A stretch of DNA of 64,000 nucleotides from Paenibacillus sp. H1-7 (GCF_022354825.1 NZ_CP031168.1:6883501-6947500), one strand, 5' to 3'; counted from the stretch's first letter, positions 43,701 to 52,534 are shown. Notes: generated by a model not told the origin, from the sequence alone. Made by a program: numbers and translations.

Positions 43701-45701
43701 ATGAACATGACAAAAAGGTTATACCATGGCGCGGCTTTTTACCCTGAGCTCTGGAGCGAGGAAGTCGTTGAGCAAGATATTCGGATGATGAAGGAAGCAG
43801 GCATCAATGTTGCGCGAATCGGAGAATTCGCATGGTCAAGAATGGAGCCCGAGGAAGGGCAGATCGATATGAGCTTTTTTGTAAAAGTCATTGAGAAGCT
43901 GCATGATAACGGCATCCAGACGGTAATGTGCACACCGACGCCGACACCCCCGATCTGGTTTACACACGGTCACCCGGAGCGTATGTATGTCGACGAGCAC
44001 GGAACCGTTATGGGGCACGGGTCGAGGCAGCATGCCTGCACGAACAACTCTTATTTCCGAGAGCGGGCTGCGATTATCACTAAGCATATAGCCGAGGCAT
44101 TGGGCGGCTTGCCCGGTATCATCGGCTGGCAGCTCGACAATGAATTCAAGGCTCACGTGGCCGAATGCATGTGTGAGACGTGCAAAGGGCTGTGGCATCA
44201 ATGGCTCGAGGGGCGTTACGGAACCGTTGAAAAGCTGAACGATGCCTGGGGCACCGACATTTGGAGCGAATATTATCACCGCTTCGACCAGGTACCGCAG
44301 CCGGGAGCGGCGCCGTTCCTGCACAACTCCTCGCTGCGGACGATGTATCAGCTATTTTCCTATGAGAAAATCGCGGAGTTTGCGGACGAGCAAGCGGCCA
44401 TCATCCGGGAGTATTCCGATGCTCCGATTACCCATAACAGCAGTATCGCTTTTCACGTCGATAATGAACGCCTGTTCAAGCATTTGGACTTCGCTTCGTT
44501 CGATACGTACGCCAATTTCGACAATACTCCGGCTTACTTGATCAATTGCGATTTGTTCCGCAATTTCAAGCAGGGCAAGGATTTCTGGATCATGGAGACG
44601 AGCACGTCGTTCAGCGCGTCGCTGGAAAGCTATGCGAAGCCTCATCCGAACGGCTATTTGCGCTCCGAAGCGGTCGCCGCTTACGCATTGGGCGCGGAGG
44701 CGTTCTGCTACTGGCTGTGGCGCCAGCAAAGAGCGGGCTGCGAGCAGCCTCACGGCTCCGTGATCAGCGCCTGGGGCAAGCCGACCATCGGCTACCAAAG
44801 CGTGCTCGAGGTTGAGCAGGCTCGCCAAGCGATCGAATCGGCCATGGTATCGTCGAGACCGGCGCAAGCTGAAGTGGCCATGACGTATTCGGACCGGTCC
44901 AAGGCGTTTTTGAAAACCGAGCCGCACCGCAAGCTGAATCACCGGGGGCTCGTCACTTCGTTCTACGAGCGGATTTTGACTGCGGGCATTCATCGGGATT
45001 TGATACCTGAGGAAGCGCAGCTCGACGGGTACAAGCTGTTATTCACCCCGTTCCTTCATTATATATCGGCAGAATATCTGGAACGTGCCAAAGCCTTCGT
45101 GAGCAATGGCGGCGTTTGGGTTGTCGGGCCGCTAAGCGGAGGAAGAACCGAGCAGCATACGATTCATACCGATGCTGCGCTTGGTGCGGAGCTGGAGACA
45201 CTTGCAGGAGTGGAGACGCTGTACACCTGCCCTATGGAAGGCACCGATACTGTAGGACGAGCATTCGGCATGACCGCTCCGCTAAGTCTCTGGAGCGCCG
45301 TATTCGAGCCGAAAGAAGCGACGGCGGTAGGCTTGCTCGAAGGCGGGTTGGCTCCCGGTAAAGCCTTCATAACCGAGAAGCAGCACGGAAAAGGCAAGAT
45401 CGTCATGCTAGGCTCACTACCGGCCGGCGACGAAGGAAACGCCCTGCTGGATAAGCTCATCCGCCACTACGCCGCGGAAGCAGGCGTAACGCTTCAAACG
45501 GACGTTACGTCAGGCACTATCGTAGCACCTAGAGAAGCAGACGGCCACCGTCTGTGGGTTATCGTGAACATGGACGGCATCGGCGGCAGCGTCACCCTTC
45601 CGCAGGAAGGCACCGATGTATTGACGCAAGCTTCCGTCGCGGCCGGCAAGCTGGACATCGGCGCGTACGAATATCGTGTCATCCAATTTCCCGGAAAATA
45701 A
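43701..45701 (+). CDS. Beta-galactosidase, glycoside hydrolase family 42
   Basis: 666 residues, the usual length. It hydrolyses terminal beta-galactosides from galacto-oligosaccharides. The family is clear from YHGAAFYPELWSEEVVEQDI and INVARIGEFAWSRMEPEEG. The acid/base Glu is in GWQLDNEFKAH (about residue 148) and the nucleophile Glu in WIMETSTSF (about 299). No signal peptide, so intracellular, acting on imported oligosaccharides. The start has CTGGAGAG just upstream. It is regulated by the divergent AraC-type gene, with direct repeats and promoter at 43534-43629. Confidence 0.95.
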   Translation: MNMTKRLYHGAAFYPELWSEEVVEQDIRMMKEAGINVARIGEFAWSRMEPEEGQIDMSFFVKVIEKLHDNGIQTVMCTPTPTPPIWFTHGHPERMYVDEHGTVMGHGSRQHACTNNSYFRERAAIITKHIAEALGGLPGIIGWQLDNEFKAHVAECMCETCKGLWHQWLEGRYGTVEKLNDAWGTDIWSEYYHRFDQVPQPGAAPFLHNSSLRTMYQLFSYEKIAEFADEQAAIIREYSDAPITHNSSIAFHVDNERLFKHLDFASFDTYANFDNTPAYLINCDLFRNFKQGKDFWIMETSTSFSASLESYAKPHPNGYLRSEAVAAYALGAEAFCYWLWRQQRAGCEQPHGSVISAWGKPTIGYQSVLEVEQARQAIESAMVSSRPAQAEVAMTYSDRSKAFLKTEPHRKLNHRGLVTSFYERILTAGIHRDLIPEEAQLDGYKLLFTPFLHYISAEYLERAKAFVSNGGVWVVGPLSGGRTEQHTIHTDAALGAELETLAGVETLYTCPMEGTDTVGRAFGMTAPLSLWSAVFEPKEATAVGLLEGGLAPGKAFITEKQHGKGKIVMLGSLPAGDEGNALLDKLIRHYAAEAGVTLQTDVTSGTIVAPREADGHRLWVIVNMDGIGGSVTLPQEGTDVLTQASVAAGKLDIGAYEYRVIQFPGK

Positions 45702-45732
45702 TCATTCGAGGGCGACACCTCCTCGATAAACA

Positions 45733-45785
45733 AAAAAAGAACCTCTTCCCACCACAATTTCCTTTGTGGAGATAGAGGTTCTTTT
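45733..45785. terminator. Bidirectional terminator between GH42 and pbuX
   Basis: AAAAGAACCTCT pairs with AGAGGTTCTTTT; the loop contains an additional CCACAA/TTGTGG hairpin. Serves both convergent genes. Confidence 0.8.
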
Positions 45786-45796
45786 GCTATAAGAGC

Positions 45797-47083
45797 TTAG
45801 TGGCTTTCCTGTTCGTGCGCCGCCTCTCGCCTATTCGATAAGAACAAGTTCAGCAGAATCGCCGTCAACGACCCGGATACGATGCCGTTTTGCAGCAGCA
45901 TTTTGGCAAAGTCCGGCAGCTGATCGAACATTTGCGGCAATGTGGCGGAGCCTAATCCAACGGCGATGCTGGTTGCTGCGATCAGCAAGTTGCTCTCCTT
46001 GCGCAGATCGACCTCGGACAAGATGGAAATGCCGGAGGCAGCGACGGAGCCGAACATAACGATCATCGCTCCGCCAAGCACCGCATTAGGAATAACGGTC
46101 GTCAATGCGGCCAGCTTCGGCAGAAGACCGAGAATGATCATAATGCCGCCGGCTGCGAAGATAACGTCGCGGGTTTTGACACGGGTTAACGTGATCAACC
46201 CTACGTTTTGCGAAAACGCCGTATAAGGGAATGCGTTAAAAATACCGCCCAGCATGATAGCAAGTCCCTCTGAACGCAAGCCATTGACGATCTGCTTGGA
46301 CTCGACCTTCTGATCCGTAGCTTTGCCGACGGCAAAATATACGCCTGTGGACTCCACCATACTGACAATGTTCACGATGATCATAGTAATGATTGCCGTG
46401 ATGCTGATCTGCGGAATACCGAAGTAGAACGGCTGAGCAACGCTGATCCAGGAAGCTTGTCCTACCGAGGAGAAGTTCACGATCCCCATCGCGTAACCGG
46501 CAACCGTCCCTGCAACCAAGCCTACTAGAACCGAAATCGAACGCAGAAATCCGGTCGCGAACCGGTTTACTAATAGAATGACAACGAGCGTGCCGATAGC
46601 AAGCAGCAGGTTATGACCTTGTCCGAAGTCCGGACTTCCTTGTCCGCCGGCCGCATTGTTCATGGCAACGGGAATGAGGGACAAACCGATAATCGTTACA
46701 ACCGACCCGGTGACGATCGTAGGGAAAAACTTCAGCATTTTGCCGTACAGCGGCGCTGCCAGAACGACGAACAAGCCGGAAATAATAATGGCTCCGTAGG
46801 CGGTAGCCAAATTCGAGGTCGAGGCGATCGCAATAATCGGACCGACCGCAGTAAACGTACAGCCCAAGATAACCGGCAATCGGCTGCCGAAATATTTGGT
46901 GCCCATAACCTGCAAAATGGTCGCCAGACCGCAAGTGAACAAATCGGCCGCAATCAAGTAAGCCATTTGGGCAGGGCTCAGCTTAAGCGCACCGCCTACG
47001 ATCAACGGCACGATAACGGCACCCGCATACATAGCAAGCACGTGCTGAAAGCCTAGCGTTACTACCTTTTGTTTGCTTAACAT
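45797..47083 (-). CDS. pbuX: Xanthine/uracil permease, xanthine type
   Basis: 428 residues with about 12-14 membrane helices of the nucleobase-cation symporter-2 family. Recognised by GFQHVLAMYAGAVIVPLIVGGAL, LGCTFTAVGPIIAIAS, and ISITAIITMIIVNIVSMVESTGVYFAVGKAT. It takes up xanthine. The start lies 1 nt beyond the stop of xpt, so the two form the classical xpt-pbuX operon, controlled by the guanine riboswitch at 47971-48041. Confidence 0.95.
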   Translation of the reverse strand: MLSKQKVVTLGFQHVLAMYAGAVIVPLIVGGALKLSPAQMAYLIAADLFTCGLATILQVMGTKYFGSRLPVILGCTFTAVGPIIAIASTSNLATAYGAIIISGLFVVLAAPLYGKMLKFFPTIVTGSVVTIIGLSLIPVAMNNAAGGQGSPDFGQGHNLLLAIGTLVVILLVNRFATGFLRSISVLVGLVAGTVAGYAMGIVNFSSVGQASWISVAQPFYFGIPQISITAIITMIIVNIVSMVESTGVYFAVGKATDQKVESKQIVNGLRSEGLAIMLGGIFNAFPYTAFSQNVGLITLTRVKTRDVIFAAGGIMIILGLLPKLAALTTVIPNAVLGGAMIVMFGSVAASGISILSEVDLRKESNLLIAATSIAVGLGSATLPQMFDQLPDFAKMLLQNGIVSGSLTAILLNLFLSNRREAAHEQESH

Positions 47084-47084
47084 C

Positions 47085-47696
47085 CTACACTACACTCTCC
47101 TTGATCTTACGAATGGATGCTTCTTCTTCGACAAAGTTGACAACGCCCGGCGCCATGGAGGCAATTCGAGCCAGCGAGTGAACGCGAATTCCCTGCTCCT
47201 CCAGCAGGCTGCGCCCTTCCTGAAAGCTTTTCTCAATAACACAGCCGACGCCCACAAGCTCCGCTCCCGACTGCTTCACGATATCGACGAGTCCGACCAG
47301 CGCAGCGCCCGTAGCCAGGAAATCATCTACAATCAGCACTTTATCTCCCGGATTCAAGTATTTCTGAGATACGCTGACCTGATACGTCTCTTGACGCGTA
47401 AATGAATGAACCGGAGCAGCATATACTTGCTCGGTGAGCGTGACCGCTTTCTTTTTCTTTGCATATACAAAAGGAACTCCGAGAGCAATACCTGCCGCCA
47501 TCGCAAATTGAATGCCGCTTGCTTCAATCGTAAGTACCTTCGTAACAGGCTGATCGGCAAAAATCCGCGCAAGCTCCCGGCCAATCTCCAACGCCAGCTG
47601 CGTGTCCACCTGATGATTCAGGAACGAATCGACCTTCAGCACCGTATCGGATAAAATTAACCCTTCTTGACGAATGCGCTCTTCCAGTAATTTCAT
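47085..47696 (-). CDS. xpt: Xanthine phosphoribosyltransferase
   Basis: 203 residues. Converts xanthine and PRPP to XMP for guanine nucleotide salvage. The sequence begins MKLLEERIRQEGLILSDTVLKVDSFLNHQVD, the family's N-terminal signature, and contains the PRPP-binding loop in KVLIVDDFLATGAALVGLVD (about 126-145). The start follows AAAGGGGCGG. It is the first gene of the operon with pbuX and is read after the riboswitch-controlled terminator. Confidence 0.97.
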   Translation of the reverse strand: MKLLEERIRQEGLILSDTVLKVDSFLNHQVDTQLALEIGRELARIFADQPVTKVLTIEASGIQFAMAAGIALGVPFVYAKKKKAVTLTEQVYAAPVHSFTRQETYQVSVSQKYLNPGDKVLIVDDFLATGAALVGLVDIVKQSGAELVGVGCVIEKSFQEGRSLLEEQGIRVHSLARIASMAPGVVNFVEEEASIRKIKESVV

Positions 47697-47822
47697 GTTT
47701 AGTTTTCCGCCCCTTTGTTAACTTATCTGCGTGCCCTCACACGGTTAAAAACCCGCAATGCCCTCACCGTTCAAGCCATTCCATCCGAATGAACCCGCTT
47801 GTTAACAGCAATATTCGGCAAC

Positions 47823-47868
47823 AAAAAAAGACAGGTTCCTTGAGCTGTTTCTCAAGTGAAGCCTGTCC
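47823..47868 (-). terminator. Riboswitch-controlled terminator in the xpt leader
   Basis: Minus strand GACAGGCTTCACTTGAG pairs with CTCAAGGAACCTGTC around a six-base loop, followed by seven T. It is placed between the purine aptamer and the xpt start, where ligand binding would allow it to form. Confidence 0.85.
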
Positions 47869-47970
47869 CTCTGGGCTTTTATCCCTCATGGTGTAACACG
47901 AAAAGTGTCTGCATCGCTCGGACCAGCCTTTCCCCCAATCAGGAGGAAACGGAACCCTAGATGCGCTATC

Positions 47971-48041
47971 ACTCATAGTCAGACAATTGCAATGGTTGTC
48001 CGGTAGAAACTTATGGGCCATATTCCCAAAATTATACGAGT
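47971..48041 (-). ncRNA. Purine (guanine-type) riboswitch aptamer
   Basis: On the minus strand the conserved parts of the purine aptamer are present in order: ACTCGTATAAT (P1 and J1/2), AATATGG, GTTTCTACC (J2/3 region), then GACTATGAGT closing P1. The base corresponding to position 74 is C (GACTAT), which pairs with guanine, hypoxanthine or xanthine; adenine types have U. It controls xpt-pbuX by termination: ligand binding stabilises the terminator at 47823-47868, shutting the operon off. Confidence 0.95.
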
Positions 48042-48062
48042 CGTTTGAAGTTTTACTTGTCT

Positions 48063-48091
48063 ATAGTACACACTCTTCCCCGCGGTTTCAA
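48063..48091 (-). promoter_or_regulatory. Sigma-A-type promoter of xpt-pbuX
   Basis: Minus strand TTGAAA, 17 nt, TACTAT, about 20 nt upstream of the riboswitch. Good consensus match and correct location. Confidence 0.65.
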
Positions 48092-48205
48092 GAGGAAATT
48101 TTTCAAGGCTCCTCTCTCTTCGCGCGCTTGTCAGGGAAGGCTTTTCCATTGGAAAATATATCCGTAAATTGCGCGGCGTGATCGCGCTTGTTTCCCTACA
48201 GAGAA

Positions 48206-48235
48206 TAAAAAAAGTCCGGCACCTGCACCGGACTA
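48206..48235 (-). terminator. Terminator after the MgtC gene
   Basis: AGTCCGG pairs with CCGGACT around an eight-base loop on the minus strand, followed by seven T; 11 nt past the stop at 48247. Confidence 0.85.
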
Positions 48236-48246
48236 CGCAGACAGAT

Positions 48247-49020
48247 TTACATCGAGACAGAGCTTTCTTTGCTCCCTCCGGTTCTCAGGCCCGATACGAG
48301 CTGCGATTCCAGCGACAGCACCATATCCATGGACGCAATTTTTTCCAACGCGGAAATGACATGTTCCTGCTTTTTAATTTTGAGACTGAAATGCAAATGC
48401 ATGGAAGGCAGCACCGCCGGACTGCCTCCCGCTTGCTCGTCATCCGGCATCATTTTCAAATTCGCGATCTGTACGTCGTGATCCCCGAATACTGAGGCTA
48501 TTTTGCCGAGCGAGCCCGGCTTGTCAATAATTTGGATGTCCACCTCGTGGAAACGGCGGTTTCTCATCAGATGCTTCTCCCACTTATTAAGCAAAAACAA
48601 ACTGACCAGCACAAGCAGCGTACAAACCATCGCTCCCGTATAAAAGCCCGCTCCGACGCTAAGCCCAATGGCTGCGACTACCCATACTGAGGCCGCCGTC
48701 GTCAATCCCTTAATCATGTTGCCGTTGCGCAAAATCGCTCCCGCTCCCAAGAAACCGATCCCGCTAATAACCTGGGCCGCCAATCGGGCAGGGTCCATCC
48801 GGACGTTGGCCTCATTGACAAATTGGGAAAAGCCGTAGGCGGATAAAAGCATAATCGTCGTCGATCCGAGACAAACGAGAATATGAGTCCGAAACCCCGC
48901 CGCATGATTGCTCCACTCCCGTTCGATACCGATCAGCCCGCCCAGAACGACGGCCAAAATCATCCGGAGCACCAGCTCCCAATGCGTTATTTCCCATACA
49001 CTTGTACTAACCGTATCCAC
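48247..49020 (-). CDS. MgtC/SapB family protein with C-terminal ACT-like domain
   Basis: 257 residues from GTG 49020, which has GGGAGAG about 9 nt upstream; the ATG at 49062 would give 271 residues and is an alternative. Five membrane helices in the N-terminal half with the MgtC hallmarks ELVLRMILAVVLGGLIGIEREW, HAAGFRTHILVCLGS and ISGIGFLGAGAI. The C-terminal 80 residues (KPGSLGKIASVFGDHDVQIANLKMM) look like an ACT-type regulatory domain. MgtC proteins matter for growth at low Mg or acid pH and modulate F-type ATPase in pathogens; the role in soil bacteria is not settled. It stands alone. Confidence 0.9.
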   Translation of the reverse strand: MDTVSTSVWEITHWELVLRMILAVVLGGLIGIEREWSNHAAGFRTHILVCLGSTTIMLLSAYGFSQFVNEANVRMDPARLAAQVISGIGFLGAGAILRNGNMIKGLTTAASVWVVAAIGLSVGAGFYTGAMVCTLLVLVSLFLLNKWEKHLMRNRRFHEVDIQIIDKPGSLGKIASVFGDHDVQIANLKMMPDDEQAGGSPAVLPSMHLHFSLKIKKQEHVISALEKIASMDMVLSLESQLVSGLRTGGSKESSVSM

Positions 49021-49264
49021 TGCACGATCTCTCCCAGCTTTCGTAAATTGATGAATTCCCATTCTATGCGAAGGTATTCGGTAAGTATGATTTCAGACGC
49101 AGTGAAAGCGTCTCCGTTTTGAATATTAAACCCTATTATATCCATGAATACTGCCTGGGGCAATGAGATTTAAGGCCTTTCCATAATTGATTCGCAATAC
49201 CCTGCATAATCGGTGGAACCAGGGACACCTGCCTTTACATATGATGGAGCAAGGGAGGTTCGCT

Positions 49265-49585
49265 ATGAAAATAAGAAGCGTTCTTAATGCACTCTTTGGC
49301 CTATGGTTTCTCTTCACACCCTGGCTTAGCGGTTATACGGATCCGCCGTCCGTCATTTGGATTTATGGAATTGTTGGGGCTGTTCAAGCTATCGCCGCTT
49401 CGGCTGCACTCTGCATGAAGAAAGGGGACTCGCCGCCAAACTTGCTTACACTGATCACGGGTATCGCGATGGCTGTCATTCCATTTACCGGATGGAGTTT
49501 ACCGCTGCCTATTGGCGGGATCAGTATTATTTTGGGTATCGTCACCATGTTATTCAGCTTCGCAAATTTGGGTGCCAGAAAATAG
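49265..49585 (+). CDS. SPW repeat-containing membrane protein, small
   Basis: 106 residues from the ATG at 49265, which follows AAGGGAGG. Four membrane helices: LFGLWFLFTPWLSGY, WIYGIVGAVQAIAASAALC, LLTLITGIAMAVIPFTGW and GGISIILGIVTMLFSFANLG. The two W-FxPW-like repeats resemble SPW-type (PF03779) membrane proteins of unknown function. Divergent from the MgtC gene. An in-frame ATG at 49187 has no Shine-Dalgarno. Confidence 0.7.
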   Translation: MKIRSVLNALFGLWFLFTPWLSGYTDPPSVIWIYGIVGAVQAIAASAALCMKKGDSPPNLLTLITGIAMAVIPFTGWSLPLPIGGISIILGIVTMLFSFANLGARK

Positions 49586-49665
49586 CTTGGGTCTCTCCCT
49601 CGACACCATGCATCATTTTCCAGCCGACAGCAAATACTTAACAATAAAAAGAAGAGGTGTAGAGC

Positions 49666-49830
49666 ATGTTCAGCAGCATCCTAGCGCTCCTGAAGGACTA
49701 CTTTATTCCGAAGCAGAGCGACAATCCTTTCCATTATTATGACGAATACGGGCATTATTCGTACTTCCGGTTAGCGGAGTGGGAGTATGAATCGGTAAGT
49801 GACGATCCGGATTATAAGAAGTTCCCTTGA
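49666..49830 (+). CDS. Hypothetical 54-aa protein
   Basis: Reads MFSSILALLKDYFIPKQSDN followed by an aromatic-acidic segment (PFHYYDEYGHYSYFRLAEWEYE) and a DDPDYKKFP end. AGAGGTG lies 8 nt before the ATG. A terminator follows 35 nt after the stop, so the message of this and the preceding gene ends here. Rich in Tyr and acidic residues. No family recognised. Confidence 0.55.
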   Translation: MFSSILALLKDYFIPKQSDNPFHYYDEYGHYSYFRLAEWEYESVSDDPDYKKFP

Positions 49831-49864
49831 ACATAATTTTCGCGACAGCCCATTCCATAATGAA

Positions 49865-49900
49865 AAAACGGCCCCTTCTATTAAGAAAGGGCCGTTCTAT
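49865..49900 (+). terminator. Terminator after the 54-aa protein gene
   Basis: AACGGCCCCTTCT pairs with AAAGGGCCGTT around a short loop, then TCTATTT. Good stem, moderate T-run. Confidence 0.7.
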
Positions 49901-49942
49901 TTGGAGAAACCAATGAAAATTCGAAATATAATTGTATATTCC

Positions 49943-50054
49943 GGTGGGATATGCCTCTCCAGCCGCTGTTGTAACCTATGAATCTGATTAGAATTAGTGG
50001 TATTTTCACAGATTTCAAAGGCGGACGTAAACTCTTCCAAGGCATATCCCCACC
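49943..50054. repeat. Dispersed 113-nt palindromic repeat, copy 2
   Basis: Outer arms GGTGGGATATGCC (49943-49955) and GGCATATCCCCACC (50041-50054). Interior blocks CTGTTG, GATTAGA, GATTTCAAAGG and GTAAACTCT occur at the same positions as in copy 1 at 10942-11054. The terminal arms differ from copy 1 yet pair. No coding frame. Confidence 0.75.
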
Positions 50055-50098
50055 TACGTACTACAATATTTCGAAGCAAAAGGTTTCTGGACATAGCG

Positions 50099-50133
50099 AC
50101 GGCCCTTCCAAATAAGGAAAAGGCCGTTTTTTC
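50099..50133. terminator. Terminator-like hairpin near the lactonase stop
   Basis: ACGGCCCTTCC pairs with GGAAAAGGCCGT; T-run of six on the plus strand, and the outer ACATAG/CTATGT extends it. It lies 9 nt past the minus-strand stop at 50142. On the minus strand there is no T-run, so termination there is uncertain. Confidence 0.5.
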
Positions 50134-50141
50134 TATGTTAG

Positions 50142-51212
50142 CTATAGCTTATAAAAGCGTACGCAAGTCGGTTGAGGAAGCGTAACGGAATGTCTGGTCG
50201 GTACCAGCTTCCCGCTATCGCGATCAACCTTGAATACATGAACGGAATCGGAATCCTTATTGGCCGCGAGCAAATATTGGCCGCTCGGCGTCAGGCTGAA
50301 ATGTCTCGGATGCGATCCTCCGGTAGACATATGCTGTACCAGAGTCAGCTTGCCGCTCGCGGAATCGATGGCATATACTACGATGCTATCGTGTCCCCGG
50401 TTGGACCCGTACAGGTAAGAACCGTCAGGCGATACCTGCACTTCCGCGCAGCTGCTTGTGCCGTCGAAGTCTTCCGGCAGCGTGGATATCGTCTGAACGG
50501 CTTCGAGCTTGCCTGCCTGCTCGTCGAAGGCAAACACCGTCATGGTGGAGTCGAGCTCATTGATCACATAGGCATGCTTGCGGTCCGGATGGAAAGCGAA
50601 ATGCCGAGGTCCAGCCCCCGGAGCCAGCTTAACTTCGTCGTGCGGCTCAAACTTGCCGTTTGCCCTATCCAAACGGTATACCATCACTTTGTCCATGCCC
50701 AGATCCGGAACGATTACGAATTGATCAGACGGATCCGTATAGATCGAGTGCGGATGCGCGCTATCCTGGCGCTTCGCGACAACGCTTGCGCCTTCGTGCC
50801 GTACTTTGTCGGCCAAGGCTCCCACTTCTCCGTTCTCCAGAACGGGAAACAGATTGATCGTACCTTCGGAGTAGCTGACCGTCATCGCGAAGCTCTCGCT
50901 GCCGTCGAGATTAATATGCGTAGCCGATTTGTCCAAAGAAGGCTGCTGGCCCGCCAGCGCCAGCCTTCCTGTTTCCGCATCGATGCGGAAAGTAAGGATG
51001 GCGCCGCTATCTTGCCCCTCATCCGCTTGAGTATATGTATACAGCAACCCTTTATCTTGGCTGATCGTCATGAACGTAGGATTCAGCATACCGGCCACCT
51101 GATCGATAAAGCTCAGCTCCCCGGATTGCTCGTCGAACCGGTATACATGAACACCGGGGGATTGCTTGTCCGAATACGATCCGAAATACGTTATATATTG
51201 GTTGGATTCCAT
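50142..51212 (-). CDS. Lactonase family protein (6-phosphogluconolactonase/YkgB-like propeller)
   Basis: 356 residues from the ATG at 51212, which follows GGAGATGGAACA; the frame extends 48 codons upstream without a ribosome-binding site. The protein is a seven-bladed beta-propeller with the repeats YFGSYSDKQSPGVHVYRFD, FAFHPDRKHAYVINELDSTMTVF and VQVSPDGSYLYGSNRGHDSIVVY. Family members hydrolyse 6-phosphogluconolactone or other sugar lactones. It is the last gene of the minus-strand cassette that starts at 60243; no signal peptide. Confidence 0.88.
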   Translation of the reverse strand: MESNQYITYFGSYSDKQSPGVHVYRFDEQSGELSFIDQVAGMLNPTFMTISQDKGLLYTYTQADEGQDSGAILTFRIDAETGRLALAGQQPSLDKSATHINLDGSESFAMTVSYSEGTINLFPVLENGEVGALADKVRHEGASVVAKRQDSAHPHSIYTDPSDQFVIVPDLGMDKVMVYRLDRANGKFEPHDEVKLAPGAGPRHFAFHPDRKHAYVINELDSTMTVFAFDEQAGKLEAVQTISTLPEDFDGTSSCAEVQVSPDGSYLYGSNRGHDSIVVYAIDSASGKLTLVQHMSTGGSHPRHFSLTPSGQYLLAANKDSDSVHVFKVDRDSGKLVPTRHSVTLPQPTCVRFYKL

Positions 51213-51292
51213 TGTTCCATCTCCATTCATCTGATCAATAGTGAAGCATTGCCTATATTGTATCCGAATATTCCATGCGACGCCATTGCGTC

Positions 51293-52093
51293 TTAATCCA
51301 GCGCAACCTGGCTGCCGCCGGCGATTTCGACGATATTGCCATCGACGCTGATCCATACGGATTGGGCCGACGGGTTGTATACGAACTCGCTGGAAGCGGA
51401 AAATTGGAGCTGACGGAACGCTTTGATGTAATCGACGATTTCAATATTGGTCGCGTACCAGATATCGTCCCGTTTGCCGATATATTCGCAGAACCGTTCG
51501 ATCAAATCCCAATTGTTGTCGTTATCGAACTCGTAGCTGTGTCCCCAAACGTACATCATGTACAAATATTGCTTTTTATGAAGCTCGACGAAAGCTTCGG
51601 CCAAGCCCATCAGGTTTTTGTTATGATGGCACGTAGGCTTCCACTCCATCAAATCGTCCGGCAGCCCGAAGCCTCCGGTAGCTTGCACCACTCTCGCATA
51701 TTCTAGCCCAAGATGAGGCAGCAGCTCTTTGATTTGGCTGTTGAACGATCCGTTAGGATACGACATACCCCGTACGGTATAACCTACAAGGCGCTCCAAT
51801 GCTTTGCGGTCTTCAAGCACCTCATGAATCAGCTGCTCCCGGGGTGATCTCGCTATCGTCGGATGGGTTACGGTGTGGGCCGAAACCTCATGTCCTTTGT
51901 ACAGCTCGGCGATTTCGCCTTCCGCGATGCGGTCGCCCGTACCGAGCAGCCCGGAGTTCAGGTGGAACGCGCCCTTGATGCCGTATGTATTAAAAATGTC
52001 GACGAGACGGCGGTCCGCCGCTCTTCCGTCGTCGTAGCTCATGGTGAGCGCTTTAAATTTGCCTTCCGGATAAGTCATCAAAATTTTGCCCAT
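51293..52093 (-). CDS. Polysaccharide deacetylase (NodB/CE4-type) domain protein
   Basis: 266 residues, no signal peptide. NodB fold: ALTMSYDDGRAADRRLVDIF (Asp pair of motif 1) and GHEVSAHTVTHPTIARSP (His pair of motif 2), then RGMSYPNGSFN (motif 3). Such enzymes de-N-acetylate chitin-like or peptidoglycan sugars, but cytosolic members also act on oligosaccharides. The start follows AGGAGGCGTTTGTTCAC. It precedes the lactonase, and the isomerase gene at 52535 lies upstream across a repeat array. Confidence 0.88.
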   Translation of the reverse strand: MGKILMTYPEGKFKALTMSYDDGRAADRRLVDIFNTYGIKGAFHLNSGLLGTGDRIAEGEIAELYKGHEVSAHTVTHPTIARSPREQLIHEVLEDRKALERLVGYTVRGMSYPNGSFNSQIKELLPHLGLEYARVVQATGGFGLPDDLMEWKPTCHHNKNLMGLAEAFVELHKKQYLYMMYVWGHSYEFDNDNNWDLIERFCEYIGKRDDIWYATNIEIVDYIKAFRQLQFSASSEFVYNPSAQSVWISVDGNIVEIAGGSQVALD

Positions 52094-52167
52094 GTGAACA
52101 AACGCCTCCTATAAATGGATGATCTAATGAATAGTGTACCATTGATGGGAAAATGTGAAAACAGATG

Positions 52168-52425
52168 GCGCGGATTCGGCGCGATGAGGGTTGCGGCAGC
52201 TCTGTAACGCGGTTTTTCCGCGTTAGGGCTGTTGCTTTTGCGTTATGCCGCACTGTAACGCGGTTTTTCATGCTTACAGCGCGCGGATTCAGCGCTGGGG
52301 GGCTTGCGGCAGCTCCGTAACGCGGTTTTTCCGCGTTAGGGCTGTCGCTTTTGCGTTACGCTGCGCTGTAACGCGGTTTTTCATGCTTACAGCGCGCGGA
52401 TTCGGCGCGCCTGGCTTGCGGAAGC
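52168..52425. repeat. Tandem palindromic array, period about 112 bp, 2.3 units
   Basis: Units begin near 52168, 52279 and 52392 with GCGCGGATTCGGCGCG-like blocks. Each unit carries a perfect hairpin TAACGCGG-TTTTT-CCGCGTTA and a second TGTAACGCGG...CTTACAG hairpin. Copies one and two differ at few positions. It lies between the deacetylase and isomerase genes. Confidence 0.75.
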
Positions 52426-52496
52426 GCCCCCTTCATAGGGGCGCGATGCTCAAGTACCTTAGAGCTGCTAGATATCGCAGCTCTGTATAAGCAAAC

Positions 52497-52530
52497 AAAG
52501 CCTTCCGAAATGACAACGGAAGGCTTTGTT
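52497..52530. terminator. Terminator after the 52535-53410 isomerase gene
   Basis: AAAGCCTTCCG pairs with CGGAAGGCTTT around an eight-base loop; sits just past the stop at 52535 on the minus strand. A separate hairpin AGAGCTGC/GCAGCTCT lies at 52461-52484. Confidence 0.7.
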
Positions 52531-52534
52531 GCTT

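Noticed and set aside
50172..51296. 374-codon plus-strand frame
   Set aside because: Antisense of the lactonase gene with Arg/His-biased composition; the minus-strand reading has propeller repeats.
52168..52425. Possible CRISPR array
   Set aside because: Whole units, including the putative spacers, are repeated.
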